64,000 nucleotides of DNA from the NCBI RefSeq assembly GCF_000755285.1, contig NZ_BBMK01000002.1, positions 62,001 through 126,000 on the forward strand, read 5' to 3'. Shown piece by piece: positions 20,145-30,015 of the stretch. Source of the DNA: Nonlabens ulvanivorans (lineage in GTDB: Bacteria; Bacteroidota; Bacteroidia; Flavobacteriales; Flavobacteriaceae). The position numbers and the translations under genes are program-made. Position 1 is the stretch's first letter. Each line of letters begins with the position of its first letter. The notes below the pieces were generated by a model. It was not told where the DNA came from and did no database searches. It worked only from the letters and a program-made list of their open reading frames with translations.

Positions 20145-20874
20145 ATGAAAAAAAAACTAAAGATATTTGGGCTGGAAGTATCATTGAAAGTTGAAAAAAG
20201 CAATCGAGAATCGAAATCAATTATAAATAAAAAAAGTTTTTAATGGTGCTAATACTAAAATCAACTTTGGTCCTGGTCCTAATTGGAGTAAACCAGATGA
20301 TGAATGGCTGACTGTTGATATCGATCCTAAATGGGGAGATATTATTGTGAACTTTCAAGAATTTGAATCGCTACCTCTAGAAGATAATTCTGTTACAGCA
20401 GTTTATGGGTCTCACGTTTTTGAGCATATGAGCATATTTACCACACCTAAGGTTTTTAGCGAAATACACCGAGTATTAAAAAAAGATGGAGTTTTTAGGT
20501 TAATCCTACCAGATGCGGAAAAGAGTATTCATGAATACGTAAAAGGAAACAAAGATTTTTTACTTTTTAAGAGAAGAAAAGAAAGAGCTGCTATAAATTA
20601 TAACCGAGATTACACTTTATTTGAATGCCTGAGAGAAGACTTTCTTTCACCTAGTGGTCAAGTTAATTTGCTAGGTAAAAATTCTCTAGCCCATCAAAAC
20701 GCATGGGATTATAATACTATTCTTTCGGATTTAGTGACTGCTGGATTTGAAAAAGCAAAAATAAGCAAATCAGCTTTTCAGAAAAGTCAAAGCGATGTAT
20801 TTTCTTTTGAAGGTACTTATCTTTCTGAGGCAAATGAAGATTACAGATCACTTTATGTAGAAGTTTTTAAATAG
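20145..20874 (+). CDS. SAM-dependent methyltransferase, frameshifted
   Basis: The Methyltransf_11-type core is complete. INFGPGPNWSKPDDEWLTVD is the SAM-binding start. The region SVTAVYGSHVFEHM carries the HxxEH-type segment, and later HRVLKKDGVFRLILPDAE follows. The start codon is ATG 20145. The frame is lost at an A-T homopolymer pair around 20229-20240. Adding one A and one T gives NKKKFFNGANTKINFG, and removing one A would also restore the frame. The gene follows wzt by 34 bases, so methylation of the exported chain is a reasonable inference. Confidence 0.75.
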
Positions 20875-20882
20875 AATTTTTG

Positions 20883-22065
20883 ATGATAAAACAATTAAAA
20901 AAGCGTTTAAAGAAATTACTTAAATCAATATTTAATGAACATACTGTTCCTAAGACAAATGACAAGTTACCTTATATAATTGAATACCCAATTTCCAATA
21001 ATTCTTTAAAATTAGTTCACGTGTCTGCATTTAATTATGGGAATGCCGGTGACGTTTTACTGCCCATTGTTTTACAGGATACTTGGCAGAATGAATTTGG
21101 TAAAATTGATTGGATTAATCAGAAAGTTCACGCAACAGTTGATATAGATTTAATTAATCAAATAAATGAATCTGATGGAGTTATTATTGGTGGTGGTGGA
21201 TTGTTTTTGAGAGATACTAATCCTAATCAAATCAGTGGATGGCAATGGCCATGTTCTATGGAGATGCTTCATAAAATTAAGGTTCCTATTATTTTCTATG
21301 CGGTTGGATATAATCGATTTAGGGGGGGACAAGAAGAGTTTGAGCCTTTTTTCAAGGAGAGTATAACAGCTTTTGCAGAGAAATCAGCATATATAGGACT
21401 TAGAAACTATGGAAGTATAAATGCTGTTAAAAACTACTTGCCTGAAAACCTGCACAGTAACTGCGTTTTCAGCCGTGTATGACTACATTCATTGCGCAAC
21501 TCTACCCAGACAAATTTGATTTCAATACTAAAGAAAATTTTATTGCTATAAATACCGCCTTTGATAGGTCTCAATTCCGTTTCGGTGAAAACATTGGTAA
21601 AATACTTACCGATACCGCTTTGGTACTTAAAGAACTTTCAGAAGTCATTCCTTTAAAGTTTTATAGTCATATGCCATCAGATGAAACTTTTTTACCATTT
21701 TTAGATAGTTACAATGTTAAGTATGATTGGTACGTTTTAATCATAAACATCCAGCGGAAATGATAGAAGCTTATTCTAAACCTAAGCTTGTGATAGGTAT
21801 GAGAGGACATGCGCAAATGATACCTTTCGGTTGTAAAACACCCATAATTTCGATTGTTTCACATAATAAATTACAATGGTTCTTAGATGACATCGGACAA
21901 TCTAACTGGGCTGTTGATGTCCAGTCAAATACCTATATACAAGATTTAAAAATAAGAGTATTAGAATCTCTAAAAAATACTGATGAGAGAATTAAATTTA
22001 TCGAATCAAAGCAGGTAGAACTATTTGAAGTTTCTAAGGCAAATGTCCGCAACGTATTTCATTAA
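20883..22065 (+). CDS. Polysaccharide pyruvyl transferase family protein (second copy), two frameshifts
   Basis: Family motifs include FNYGNAGDVLLPIVLQD, the Gly-rich GVIIGGGGLFLRDTN, YAVGYNRFRGG and the C-terminal IGMRGHAQMIPFG active-site segment. The frame is lost twice. One A restored at 21459-21460 gives HSKLRFQPCMTTFIAQLYPD, and one G at 21729-21730 gives YDWVRFNHKHPAEMIEAYS. The repaired protein has 394 residues. A seven-G run (21322-21328) encodes FRGGQ where FRGQ would be expected. It follows the methyltransferase gene by eight bases and shares its transcript. Confidence 0.85.
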
Positions 22066-22076
22066 ACAACCGCTGA

Positions 22077-22955
22077 ATGATAAATCAAAATCCTAAAGAT
22101 TGGGTCGTAATTCTAGGTTCTGGAAATAGCATTAATTATTTGCCTAAAAATTTGATCAATTGGATTAATAGATGTGATGCTAGAATTGCCATAAATAAAT
22201 TCGGCTATTTTTATGATGAAACAGAAATTGTTCCTACAGATTTATATTTTCATGATTATAAAAATAAAACTGCCTTTTATTTCTTAAAAGCTTCGATAAA
22301 AAAACTATCATCTCAAAAAAACATTAAATTTTATATTAGTGATGAGTTGAAGAATAAAGTAATTAGAAGTAAAGTCAAATTCAATTCCCGAATTTTTACC
22401 AATAAAACAATTTCTATAATAACATCTATTCTTAGAAAAACTTTAAAACCATTTAGCCGTAAACTGTTTGACAATTTAAATGGAACACTTGCAAAAAAGG
22501 TAAAACGTAATCCGCTATATTTTTCGAAGGATAAGATTATACGTTATGTTGAGATTAAAGAACTATTTGATGTAGAAAATAAATGGGGTGAAAGTTATGA
22601 TCAGCCTTTGTTTCATTTTAGAGGAAGTTTGACCACGGTATTTAATACGATTTCAATAGAGTATCCTAATCATAATGTTTTAATGGTTGGTGTCGATATG
22701 AATAATAGTCGATATTTTTTTGATAAACAGCTCGCAAAGATTTCCAGTAAAGCAGATTTTGGAAAAGACTGGACATCTATTCATATGGAGGATCATGGTA
22801 AACATTTTAGCGCTATTGAAATGGAAGGTGTAACAATGTTTGATAGAATGCAGTATTGTGTTGATAAATTGAAGGATTCTAACAATTATTTATATGCTTA
22901 TCCAATGGAAAATGCATCTATATTTAAAGACGCGGTAACAGTGTTTAAAGTTTAA
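22077..22955 (+). CDS. Putative glycosyltransferase, DUF115/GT42-like (possible sialyltransferase)
   Basis: The 292-residue product starts WVVILGSGNSINYLPKNLI, a nucleotide-binding-like loop seen in DUF115 (MptE-like) and in GT42 sialyltransferases. The second half has FRGSLTTVFNTISIEYPNHN less its flanks, VLMVGVDMNNSRYF and HFSAIEMEGVTMFDRMQYC, also reminiscent of that group. Because the same locus encodes CMP-nonulosonate synthesis genes, a sialyltransferase role is attractive. It is an inference and the match is remote. The gene lies between a pyruvyl transferase and a GT4 gene. Confidence 0.45.
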   Translation: MINQNPKDWVVILGSGNSINYLPKNLINWINRCDARIAINKFGYFYDETEIVPTDLYFHDYKNKTAFYFLKASIKKLSSQKNIKFYISDELKNKVIRSKVKFNSRIFTNKTISIITSILRKTLKPFSRKLFDNLNGTLAKKVKRNPLYFSKDKIIRYVEIKELFDVENKWGESYDQPLFHFRGSLTTVFNTISIEYPNHNVLMVGVDMNNSRYFFDKQLAKISSKADFGKDWTSIHMEDHGKHFSAIEMEGVTMFDRMQYCVDKLKDSNNYLYAYPMENASIFKDAVTVFKV

Positions 22956-22963
22956 TCTAATTT

Positions 22964-24247
22964 ATGAAAATACTTATTGTTAATACTTACGACACTGGTG
23001 GAGCTGCAAATGCTTGTTTACGATTACATAACGGACTTTTAAAGGAAGGTGTTTCTTCAAAATTATTGCTGTTACATAAAACTAAAAATACGCTTAATTC
23101 TTTTCAATTTGAACGAAACAATATTCCAAAACATGAATGGTCAAAAAGATTAGAACAGTTAAAATTTAGAATCGGTAATAAATTCAATATTGAATTTTTA
23201 AAACGAAAAAAAACGGATTTACAAATCGTAAAAAATGAGCGTGAAGCAGGATTAGACTTATACAGTTTACCCTATTCAGATTTTGATATTACACAGTCTG
23301 ACTTATTCAAGGAAGCAGATTTGATAAACTTACATTGGGTTGCAGGATTTTTAGATTATAAGTCTTTCTTTAAAAACCTAAATAAACCAATAATATGGAC
23401 TTTGCACGATATGAATGCTTTTACAGGTGGTGAACATTATCTCGAGAAATTTAATGGAGTAAATAAGCATGGTCTACCTAGGTTAAGAAATGTCTCATCT
23501 ATTGAGAAATCTTATTCTGCTAAATATTTGAATGTAAAAATGGATTCATTAACAAATTTTGATAATTTGACAATTGTGAGCCCATCCAAATGGTTACAAA
23601 ACGAGGCAAAACAAAGTACTCTATTTCAACAAAAAACTGTGCATTTAATTCCTTACGGACTTGATATCAAATTATTCCATGCTCGTGATAAATCCTTTTC
23701 AAGAGAATTATTTGATATTCCGCTAGATAAAAAAGTAATTCTTTTTGTTGCAGACTCTGTGGATAACGGTAGAAAAGGTTTTATTTATCTTAAAAACGCA
23801 CTTGAATTACTTAAGGATGATGATGTAATATGTTGTTCCATCGGTAAAAATATGCCAGATTTAGAATCAACCATTAATATTCATCATTTAGGATATTTCA
23901 ATGATGAAAGAATCATAAGCTTAATTTACTCGCTAGCAGATGTTTTTGTCATTCCTTCAATTATGGATAACTTACCTAATACGGTTCTGGAATCATTACT
24001 TTGTGGTATTCCGGTAATAGGTTTCCCTGTAGGAGGAATTCCAGATATGATTGATGAAGGTAAGAATGGATTGATAGCATCAGAATTAAGTGTGGAGTCT
24101 CTTAAAAATACAATTGAAAAATTTTTAACAAATGGTGTAGAGTTAACTAGAAATCAAATAAGAGAAAATGCCGTTGATAAATATGATGAGAGTATACAAG
24201 CAACTAAGTATGTAAATTTATTCAAAGAAATTTTATCAAATAAGTAA
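22964..24247 (+). CDS. Family 4 glycosyltransferase
   Basis: This 427-residue GT-B enzyme has the N-terminal MKILIVNTYDTGGAANACLR and WTLHDMNAFTGG near residue 146. The C-terminal donor half has VSPSKWLQNEA, FVADSVDNGRKG and FVIPSIMDNLPNTVLESLLC, with the conserved E followed by VIGFPVGGIPDMI. It resembles the WcaC/colanic-acid-type transferases. The sugar is unknown. It follows the DUF115-like gene by eight bases. Confidence 0.88.
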   Translation: MKILIVNTYDTGGAANACLRLHNGLLKEGVSSKLLLLHKTKNTLNSFQFERNNIPKHEWSKRLEQLKFRIGNKFNIEFLKRKKTDLQIVKNEREAGLDLYSLPYSDFDITQSDLFKEADLINLHWVAGFLDYKSFFKNLNKPIIWTLHDMNAFTGGEHYLEKFNGVNKHGLPRLRNVSSIEKSYSAKYLNVKMDSLTNFDNLTIVSPSKWLQNEAKQSTLFQQKTVHLIPYGLDIKLFHARDKSFSRELFDIPLDKKVILFVADSVDNGRKGFIYLKNALELLKDDDVICCSIGKNMPDLESTINIHHLGYFNDERIISLIYSLADVFVIPSIMDNLPNTVLESLLCGIPVIGFPVGGIPDMIDEGKNGLIASELSVESLKNTIEKFLTNGVELTRNQIRENAVDKYDESIQATKYVNLFKEILSNK

Positions 24248-24264
24248 TTCCTTAAACTTTTATA

Positions 24265-25115
24265 TTGAGCATATTATCAATTATCACAATAAATTACAAC
24301 GATAAGGTTGGTCTTGAAAGAACTGTAAATAGTGTTCAAGAACAAACTGTTCAGGATTTTGAATACATTATTATCGATGGCGGTAGTAATGATGGTAGCA
24401 AGGATTTTCTTAACAGAAGTAAAGACTATTTTGATTATTTCATAAGCGAACCTGATACTGGTGTTTATGAAGCCATGAATAAAGGAATTAAACAAGCTAA
24501 TAGCGAGTACCTATTATTTTTGAATAGTGGTGATACTCTTTATGATAAAAATATTTTGAGTAAAGTGTTACCAAATCTTAAAAGTTATCAATCTCAGATA
24601 GTTTATGGAGATTTATATATGATATGTGAGGATAAAACAAATTTCATCAATAGTTATCCAAAGAAATTAAATTTTAATTTTTTAAAAAAAGTTCTCTCGG
24701 ACATCCATCAACTTTCATAAAAAAAGAATTGTTTGAGATTTATGGATATTACCGTACAGATTTGAAGATTGTTTCTGACTGGGAATTCTTTATTAATACG
24801 ATATGTGTTAACCATGTGTCGTATCTAAAAATTAATTTAATAATTTCAAATTTCTATAAAGGCGGTATTTCAAATAATTCTGAAAGTGTCTTAAGTCACA
24901 GAGAAGAACGTAAACAAGTGTTAATCGAATATTTTGATTATTACGACATGAGTTATGATGATTTTATTTTAGAAAATGAAAATTCAATCAGATTATTAAA
25001 AGTTGTAAATCCAGAAATTAAAGTTGTAATCACAAATAAGATATTACGTAAAATATTAAATTTCATTATTGGTGCATTTTCTTTTATTATAAAAACTAAG
25101 CGTTCTATTAATTAG
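24265..25115 (+). CDS. Family 2 glycosyltransferase, frameshifted
   Basis: This is a GT-A enzyme with the N-terminal SILSIITINYNDKVGLERTV, IIDGGSNDGS and a late metal-binding LFLNSGDTLYD segment. The frame breaks at 24699-24700. One G added (TCGGAC to TCGGGAC) gives LSGHPSTFIKKELFEIYGYY, the usual family segment with HPSTF, and the protein continues to 25115 (283 residues). The start is taken as TTG at 24265. A C-terminal helix (KILNFIIGAFSFII) could attach it to the membrane. Confidence 0.82.
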
Positions 25116-25156
25116 TAGACTATTAGTATTTATTAGCTATTTTTCATACTACAGAG

Positions 25157-25524
25157 TTGGTGCTTGCCTATTTACACTTTCATTCACAGAGAATGTCCAG
25201 TAGCGTGACTAATCAATCATCTAAAATTATTTCAAATCTTAAGGTACGCTTGAATTGTTTTAAAACGCTGGGAAATGAGCTATTGCCACAAACCCAAGAT
25301 CATTTATATGAATATATTTTTGAATATTACAAGAAACTCATCTTACTCAAAGAATGGTCTAAAGCTGGATAGTTTATAAATATCTGGTGAGATGTTCTCG
25401 CTTTTATTTTCGCTTAAAGCGAAAAAGGACAAAATACCTAACCCGTTGGATTCTTGCCATCCCTAGTTATTACATAAGCAATAAAGGTGTCCGGTTTTTG
25501 AGGTACATCGAGTATTCTCGATAA
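25157..25524 (+). pseudogene. C-terminal remnant of a family 2 glycosyltransferase
   Basis: Only the end of a glycosyltransferase is present, from about LAYLHFHSQRMSSSVTN onward. It shifts frame once near 25370 (GG to GGG restores KAGIVYKYLVRCSRFYF). It then continues as RWILAIPSYYISNKGVRFLR to a stop at 25522-25524. The length of about 122 codons and the C-terminal helix pattern fit GT2 tails, but the catalytic GT-A domain is missing. It looks like what is left after deletion or recombination in this part of the locus. The 76 bases after it hold the start of the next gene and no other feature that I see. Confidence 0.55.
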
Positions 25525-25600
25525 AAAGACCTTAGAATGCTGTGACACAATGCTGAGACTTGTATTTTAGCATTTGTAAACCTAATTGAATTCTCATCCC

Positions 25601-26425
25601 ATGAAAGTATCTGCGGTTATTCCTTGCTATAATAGTGCTGCTACTATAGAACGAGCCGTAAAATCTTGTGCTCAACAAAGCTATGCGGTAGCACAAATTA
25701 TAGTGGTAAATGATGGTTCTATAGATGATTCATTACAAGTACTAGAAAAACTTAAAAAAGTTTACAATACTTTAGAGGTTATCAATCAAAAGAATCAAGG
25801 CGTGTGCGTGGCACGTAATAATGGAATAACTGCTGCAACGGGCGATTATATTCTCATGCTCGATGCAGACGATTTTTTTGACCAATCCTTTGTAAAAAAA
25901 GCACTCACTTTATTTATAGAAAACAGTACGCACGGCGCGGTAATAAGTGGTTACAGAAAAATACGCAACGGCGTTCCTAGTAAAGAACATTTTTTTAAAC
26001 CACTTGATTTAGCCAGTTGTTTATATAATAACGGTATGCATGCTTGTGCGTTATTTCCTAAAAAAGCCTTAGTACAAGCTGGATTATATGATCCAGCGAT
26101 GCAGTATGCTCATGAAGATTGGGATTTGAACATAAGATTACTAAAAAACGGATTTACCGTAGGGATTATTGAGCAAGCACTTTTTAATTATACGCAAACT
26201 CAGGATTCAAGATCTTCCATTACCAGAGAGCAAGATTTATCAATGCGCATGTTGATGTATCAAAAATATAAAAGCGATTATCTCACTCATCATCAGGATA
26301 TTTATTATAGCCTACAGTCTGAACTATTGCAGTTGAGGAAAGAAAATAAAGAGATTAGAAACAGTGCGTCTTACAAATGGAGTAGAAAATTAGTCAACCT
26401 TTACACAGCATTTAAAACTAAATAA
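25601..26425 (+). CDS. Family 2 glycosyltransferase
   Basis: The GT-A core has MKVSAVIPCYNSAATIERAV, IIVVNDGSIDDS, GVCVARNNGI and the metal site LMLDADDFFD. HACALFPKKALVQAG and HEDWDLNIRLL follow in the acceptor region. An upstream TTG at 25586 would add five residues, but the ATG at 25601 fits the family start. The tail (NSASYKWSRKLVNLYTAFK) forms an amphipathic helix. It is the first of six GT2 genes in tandem, closely related to the copies at 28.3 and 29.2 kb. Confidence 0.88.
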   Translation: MKVSAVIPCYNSAATIERAVKSCAQQSYAVAQIIVVNDGSIDDSLQVLEKLKKVYNTLEVINQKNQGVCVARNNGITAATGDYILMLDADDFFDQSFVKKALTLFIENSTHGAVISGYRKIRNGVPSKEHFFKPLDLASCLYNNGMHACALFPKKALVQAGLYDPAMQYAHEDWDLNIRLLKNGFTVGIIEQALFNYTQTQDSRSSITREQDLSMRMLMYQKYKSDYLTHHQDIYYSLQSELLQLRKENKEIRNSASYKWSRKLVNLYTAFKTK

Positions 26426-26428
26426 GTA

Positions 26429-27370
26429 GTGAATGTATCTGTCATCATACCTGCATATAATGTAGAGGCTTTTATAGAAAAAGCTATTAATTCTGTATTA
26501 CAGCAATCACAAGTGGTAGAGGTTTTAGTGATCAATGATGGCAGTAATGATGGTACTCGTGAGATTATAGAATCTATAACAGATTCACGTGTACAATTAC
26601 TTCACCATTCTGATGCTGTAAATAAAGGCCGTAGTGCCAGTCGGAATCTTGGATTACAAAATGCTCAATCAGACTATATCGCCTTCCTCGATGCCGATGA
26701 TTATTATTTACCAGGTCGATTTGATTTAGATGAACAACTGTTTCAATCACATCAAGAGATTTCTGGAGTTTATAATGCGGTAGGATTTACTTATTTAAAT
26801 CTAGAAACGGTGAGTCAACACGATTTACCAGAGGCTACTACTTTATCTAAAGTTATTGAACCAGAACATTTAGGTGTAGAATTAGTGAGAGGTCAGTATG
26901 GTCATTTACATTTAAATGGTCTAACTGTAAAAAGAAATGTGGCAATGACTTTTAAGTTTCCAGAACATCTTCCCGTTGCTGAAGATACCATATGGATATG
27001 GAAACTGGCTTTTAACCACTTACTACTATCAGGGAAGCTTAAGGAAAACGCAGCCATGAGATGCGTGCATGAGACCAATATCTTTAATAATACAGCGGTT
27101 TATACTCAATATGAGCAAGCAGTTTTTAAAGAAATGCTGGACTGGTCCTTAAGAGAACGCAAAGAACTGCATGTAATTGAAATGTTTATGGAACGATTGT
27201 TTATCACAACAGATAAGAATAATCAAGGATTAGGTAAGTTATTCAAAGTCTGGTGCAGTACTTTTATGAAAAACTCCCGATTGCTTTTTTCTAATCTGAC
27301 ATGGAAGTATTTCCCAATTCACTATAAGCGTAAGAGTATTAAAAATAAAATCAGTGGTCTATGGAATTAA
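26429..27370 (+). CDS. Family 2 glycosyltransferase (tandem paralogue A)
   Basis: The 313-residue enzyme opens NVSVIIPAYNVEAFIEKAIN with GTG as start codon, three bases after the previous stop. Family motifs are VLVINDGSNDGT, GRSASRNLGL and the metal site AFLDADDYYL. It shares order and wording with the next gene, including GVYNAVGF versus GCYNAVGF and the LHLNGLTVK/LHLNGLTFK segments. The two look like an adjacent duplication that has since diverged. It overlaps that next gene by ten bases. Confidence 0.87.
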   Translation: MNVSVIIPAYNVEAFIEKAINSVLQQSQVVEVLVINDGSNDGTREIIESITDSRVQLLHHSDAVNKGRSASRNLGLQNAQSDYIAFLDADDYYLPGRFDLDEQLFQSHQEISGVYNAVGFTYLNLETVSQHDLPEATTLSKVIEPEHLGVELVRGQYGHLHLNGLTVKRNVAMTFKFPEHLPVAEDTIWIWKLAFNHLLLSGKLKENAAMRCVHETNIFNNTAVYTQYEQAVFKEMLDWSLRERKELHVIEMFMERLFITTDKNNQGLGKLFKVWCSTFMKNSRLLFSNLTWKYFPIHYKRKSIKNKISGLWN

Positions 27371-28299
27371 AAGTAGCCGTAGTCATTCCTGCATATAATG
27401 TGGAGTTATATATAGAACAAGCTATTCAGTCTGCCTTAAAACAGACTGAAGTGACTGAAGTGATTGTAGTAGATGATGGTAGTACGGATCATACTTTTAA
27501 AACCATTCAATCCATAGTTGATGAGCGCGTAAAATTGTTCCAACATGAAAATGGAGTTAATAAAGGTCGAGGCGCCAGTCGTAATTTAGGGATTATAAAA
27601 GCTACAGCGCCTTGCATAGCATTCCTCGATGCCGATGATTTTTATCTTGAAAATCGATTTACTAAGGATGCTGAAATATTACAAGACAGATCTATAGATG
27701 GATGCTATAATGCCGTAGGCTTTCATTTTTACAGAGCACCTAAAGAAGAAGAAAAGCAACATTATAAAATAAGTACGCTGTCTCATCCTGTACCGCCTGA
27801 AGATTTATTTGAGAATATTGTTACCAGTAAATTAGGCTATTTACATTTAAACGGTCTGACTTTTAAAAAAGAGGTGTTTGATCAAGTAGGTTTGATGAAT
27901 GTAGATTTGAGAGTTACCCAAGACACTGATATTATTTTTAAAATAGCCATGAAATGTGCATTAAAAGCCTCAAGCATTGAGAATCCTGTGGCACTAAGAG
28001 GTGTGCATGAAACAAATGTGTTTTATCAAAATGATTTGTATAAAGAATACACACCATTGATGTATGACTCTTTGTTTTCTTGGGCCATTAAAAATGATAT
28101 TAGTTTACAAATGAAAGATCAGTTGATGAATTCTTTATGGGTTTACAGATTCAAACAATCTGATTCTCTTTTAAAGCATACCGCATACTGGTTGCGATTT
28201 TTTCTAAAATTCCCTTCACTATCTTTGTATAACTTTCCTATAAAATATTTTCCACTGGTTAGAAAAAGAAAGGAACTTTTTAGCTTTTTATATAAGTAA
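27361..28299 (+). CDS. Family 2 glycosyltransferase (tandem paralogue B)
   Basis: This 312-residue GT-A enzyme has LKVAVVIPAYNVELYIEQAI, VIVVDDGSTDHT, GASRNLGI, the metal site AFLDADDFYL and the later QDTDIIFKIAMKC region. It is clearly paralogous to the preceding gene. It ends at the ATG of the next gene (TAATG overlap), indicating coupled translation. Confidence 0.87.
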   Translation: MELKVAVVIPAYNVELYIEQAIQSALKQTEVTEVIVVDDGSTDHTFKTIQSIVDERVKLFQHENGVNKGRGASRNLGIIKATAPCIAFLDADDFYLENRFTKDAEILQDRSIDGCYNAVGFHFYRAPKEEEKQHYKISTLSHPVPPEDLFENIVTSKLGYLHLNGLTFKKEVFDQVGLMNVDLRVTQDTDIIFKIAMKCALKASSIENPVALRGVHETNVFYQNDLYKEYTPLMYDSLFSWAIKNDISLQMKDQLMNSLWVYRFKQSDSLLKHTAYWLRFFLKFPSLSLYNFPIKYFPLVRKRKELFSFLYK

Positions 28300-29147
28300 T
28301 GCAAACAGCGATAAATAGTAATACTACAGTGGTTATCCCATGCTATAATGATGGTCCTTACATCAATCAAGCTGTGAATTCTGTATTGAAACAAAGCTTG
28401 CTACCAGAGAAAATCATAATTATAGATGATGGATCTCAAGAAGATACGTTAGATGTGTTGAGAAAAATAGAATCGCCATTAGTTGAAATTGATTATCAAG
28501 AAAATTCAGGAGTGTGCAGTGCTAGAAATAGAGCTATAGAAATGGCAGCTACAGACTACATTCTTACACTAGATGCCGATGATTATTTTGAACCTACCTT
28601 TTTAGAAAAAGCGCACGCTATCATTTCAACTCAAGAAGATATTGCCGCTGTATGTTGTTATTATCAGAGATTTAATAAAAGTAAGTTAGTAGGAGAAGTG
28701 GTTAAACCTTTAGGTGGCAGCGTAGAGAATTTTCTAGTTCAAAATAATGGGCTAGGTAATGCATTATTTAGAAAATCATGCTGGGAAGAGGTGAATGGTT
28801 ATGACATGAGCTTTGATAAAGGGTATGAAGACTGGGATTTCTGGATTTCAATGTTAAAAAATGGATGGAAGATGTACGTAATTCCAGAACTACTCTTTAA
28901 ATACAGAATAAAGGAAACTTCTCGTGATCAGAGTGCTTCATCACAACACGACCAAGAATTGAAACTAAAAATTTATAACAAGCATGAAGATTTATACGTG
29001 AAACATGCAAATCAAGTTTATGCACAATTAGTTTTTAAAAACAACTTGCTCAAAAATAAAATTACCAAAACTCAAAATTCCATTGACCACAAAATAGGAG
29101 CAAGTCTTTTAAAACCGCTTAGATTTGTAAAAAGCTTATTTAGTTAA
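28299..29147 (+). CDS. Family 2 glycosyltransferase
   Basis: This 282-residue GT-A enzyme has TTVVIPCYNDGPYINQAVNS, IIIDDGSQED, GVCSARNRAI and the metal site LTLDADDYFE. KPLGGSVENFLVQNNGLG and YEDWDFWISMLKNGW follow. It is a paralogue of the next gene, with which it shares the KPxG, FRKxxWEEVxGYD and EDWxFWI blocks. A positively charged tail (SLLKPLRFVKSLF) is likely to sit on the membrane surface. Only four bases separate it from the following gene. Confidence 0.88.
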   Translation: MQTAINSNTTVVIPCYNDGPYINQAVNSVLKQSLLPEKIIIIDDGSQEDTLDVLRKIESPLVEIDYQENSGVCSARNRAIEMAATDYILTLDADDYFEPTFLEKAHAIISTQEDIAAVCCYYQRFNKSKLVGEVVKPLGGSVENFLVQNNGLGNALFRKSCWEEVNGYDMSFDKGYEDWDFWISMLKNGWKMYVIPELLFKYRIKETSRDQSASSQHDQELKLKIYNKHEDLYVKHANQVYAQLVFKNNLLKNKITKTQNSIDHKIGASLLKPLRFVKSLFS

Positions 29148-29151
29148 GAAT

Positions 29152-30008
29152 ATGGCAGTTTCTAACACTCTTGTTTCTATAATCGTTCCTTGCTATAAGC
29201 AAGCACATTTTCTTGATGAGAGTTTACTATCTGTATTCAATCAGAGTTATGACCGCTGGGAATGTATTATAGTGAATGATGGTAGTCCAGATAACACGGA
29301 TCAAGTAGCTGCAAAATGGTGTGAAAAAGACCAACGATTCAAGTATGTGTCAAAAGAAAATGGCGGTCTTTCAAGCGCACGTAACACAGGAATTAAAAAA
29401 TCAAATGGATCTTACATTCTACCACTCGATGCTGATGATGCGTTGCATAAAGATTACTTGTCTAAACTAGTACCTGTTCTAGAATCAAATAAGGACTTAG
29501 GTATTGTTTCTTGCTATACGTCAATTTTTAGAGGAACCACTTCTAATGTTATAGATGAATTAAAGCCCTTTGGAAGTGCAATTAAAGACTTATTGTATCA
29601 AAACCAGCTCATCGCCACTTCATTATACCGTAAAGTGTTATGGGAACAAGTAGGTGGTTATGATGAATCCATGAAAAATGGTTTTGAAGATTGGGAATTC
29701 TGGATAGCGGTAACTAAACAGAATAAATTTTATAAGATTGTTCCAGAGTTTTTATTCTTTTATCGCAAGGCAGTTCAATCTATGTTAGTCGATACCATTA
29801 AAAGTCATTTTGAAGATAATAAGGAGTATATTATTAAAAAACATAAAGAAGTTACATAGAGGATTTTGAAAACTTCACTTCAGTAATGTTCTATCAACTT
29901 AGGACCTATAGAAATGAAGGAAGTAAAGTAAAAAACTCACTGGCATATAAACTCTCAAAGAAAATGGCGAGTCCAGTAGCAGCTATTAATAAAATGATAA
30001 AAAAGTAA
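29152..30008 (+). CDS. Family 2 glycosyltransferase, frameshifted near its end
   Basis: The core has TLVSIIVPCYKQAHFLDESL, CIIVNDGSPDNT, GGLSSARNTGI and the metal site LPLDADDALH; EDWEFWIAV follows. The frame is lost near 29853. With one T added (GTTACA to GTTTACA) the protein continues VYIEDFENFTSVMFYQLRTY and ends MASPVAAINKMIKK at 30008, for 285 residues. The amphipathic tail then matches those of the neighbouring GT2 proteins. Confidence 0.85.
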
Positions 30009-30015
30009 TAACTAA

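Noticed and set aside
25407..25425. Hairpin TTTTCGCTTAAAGCGAAAA resembling the common palindrome
   Set aside because: The arms form only an eight-base stem and the centre differs, and it lies within the glycosyltransferase remnant. I do not count it as a copy of GCTTTCGCGAAAGC.
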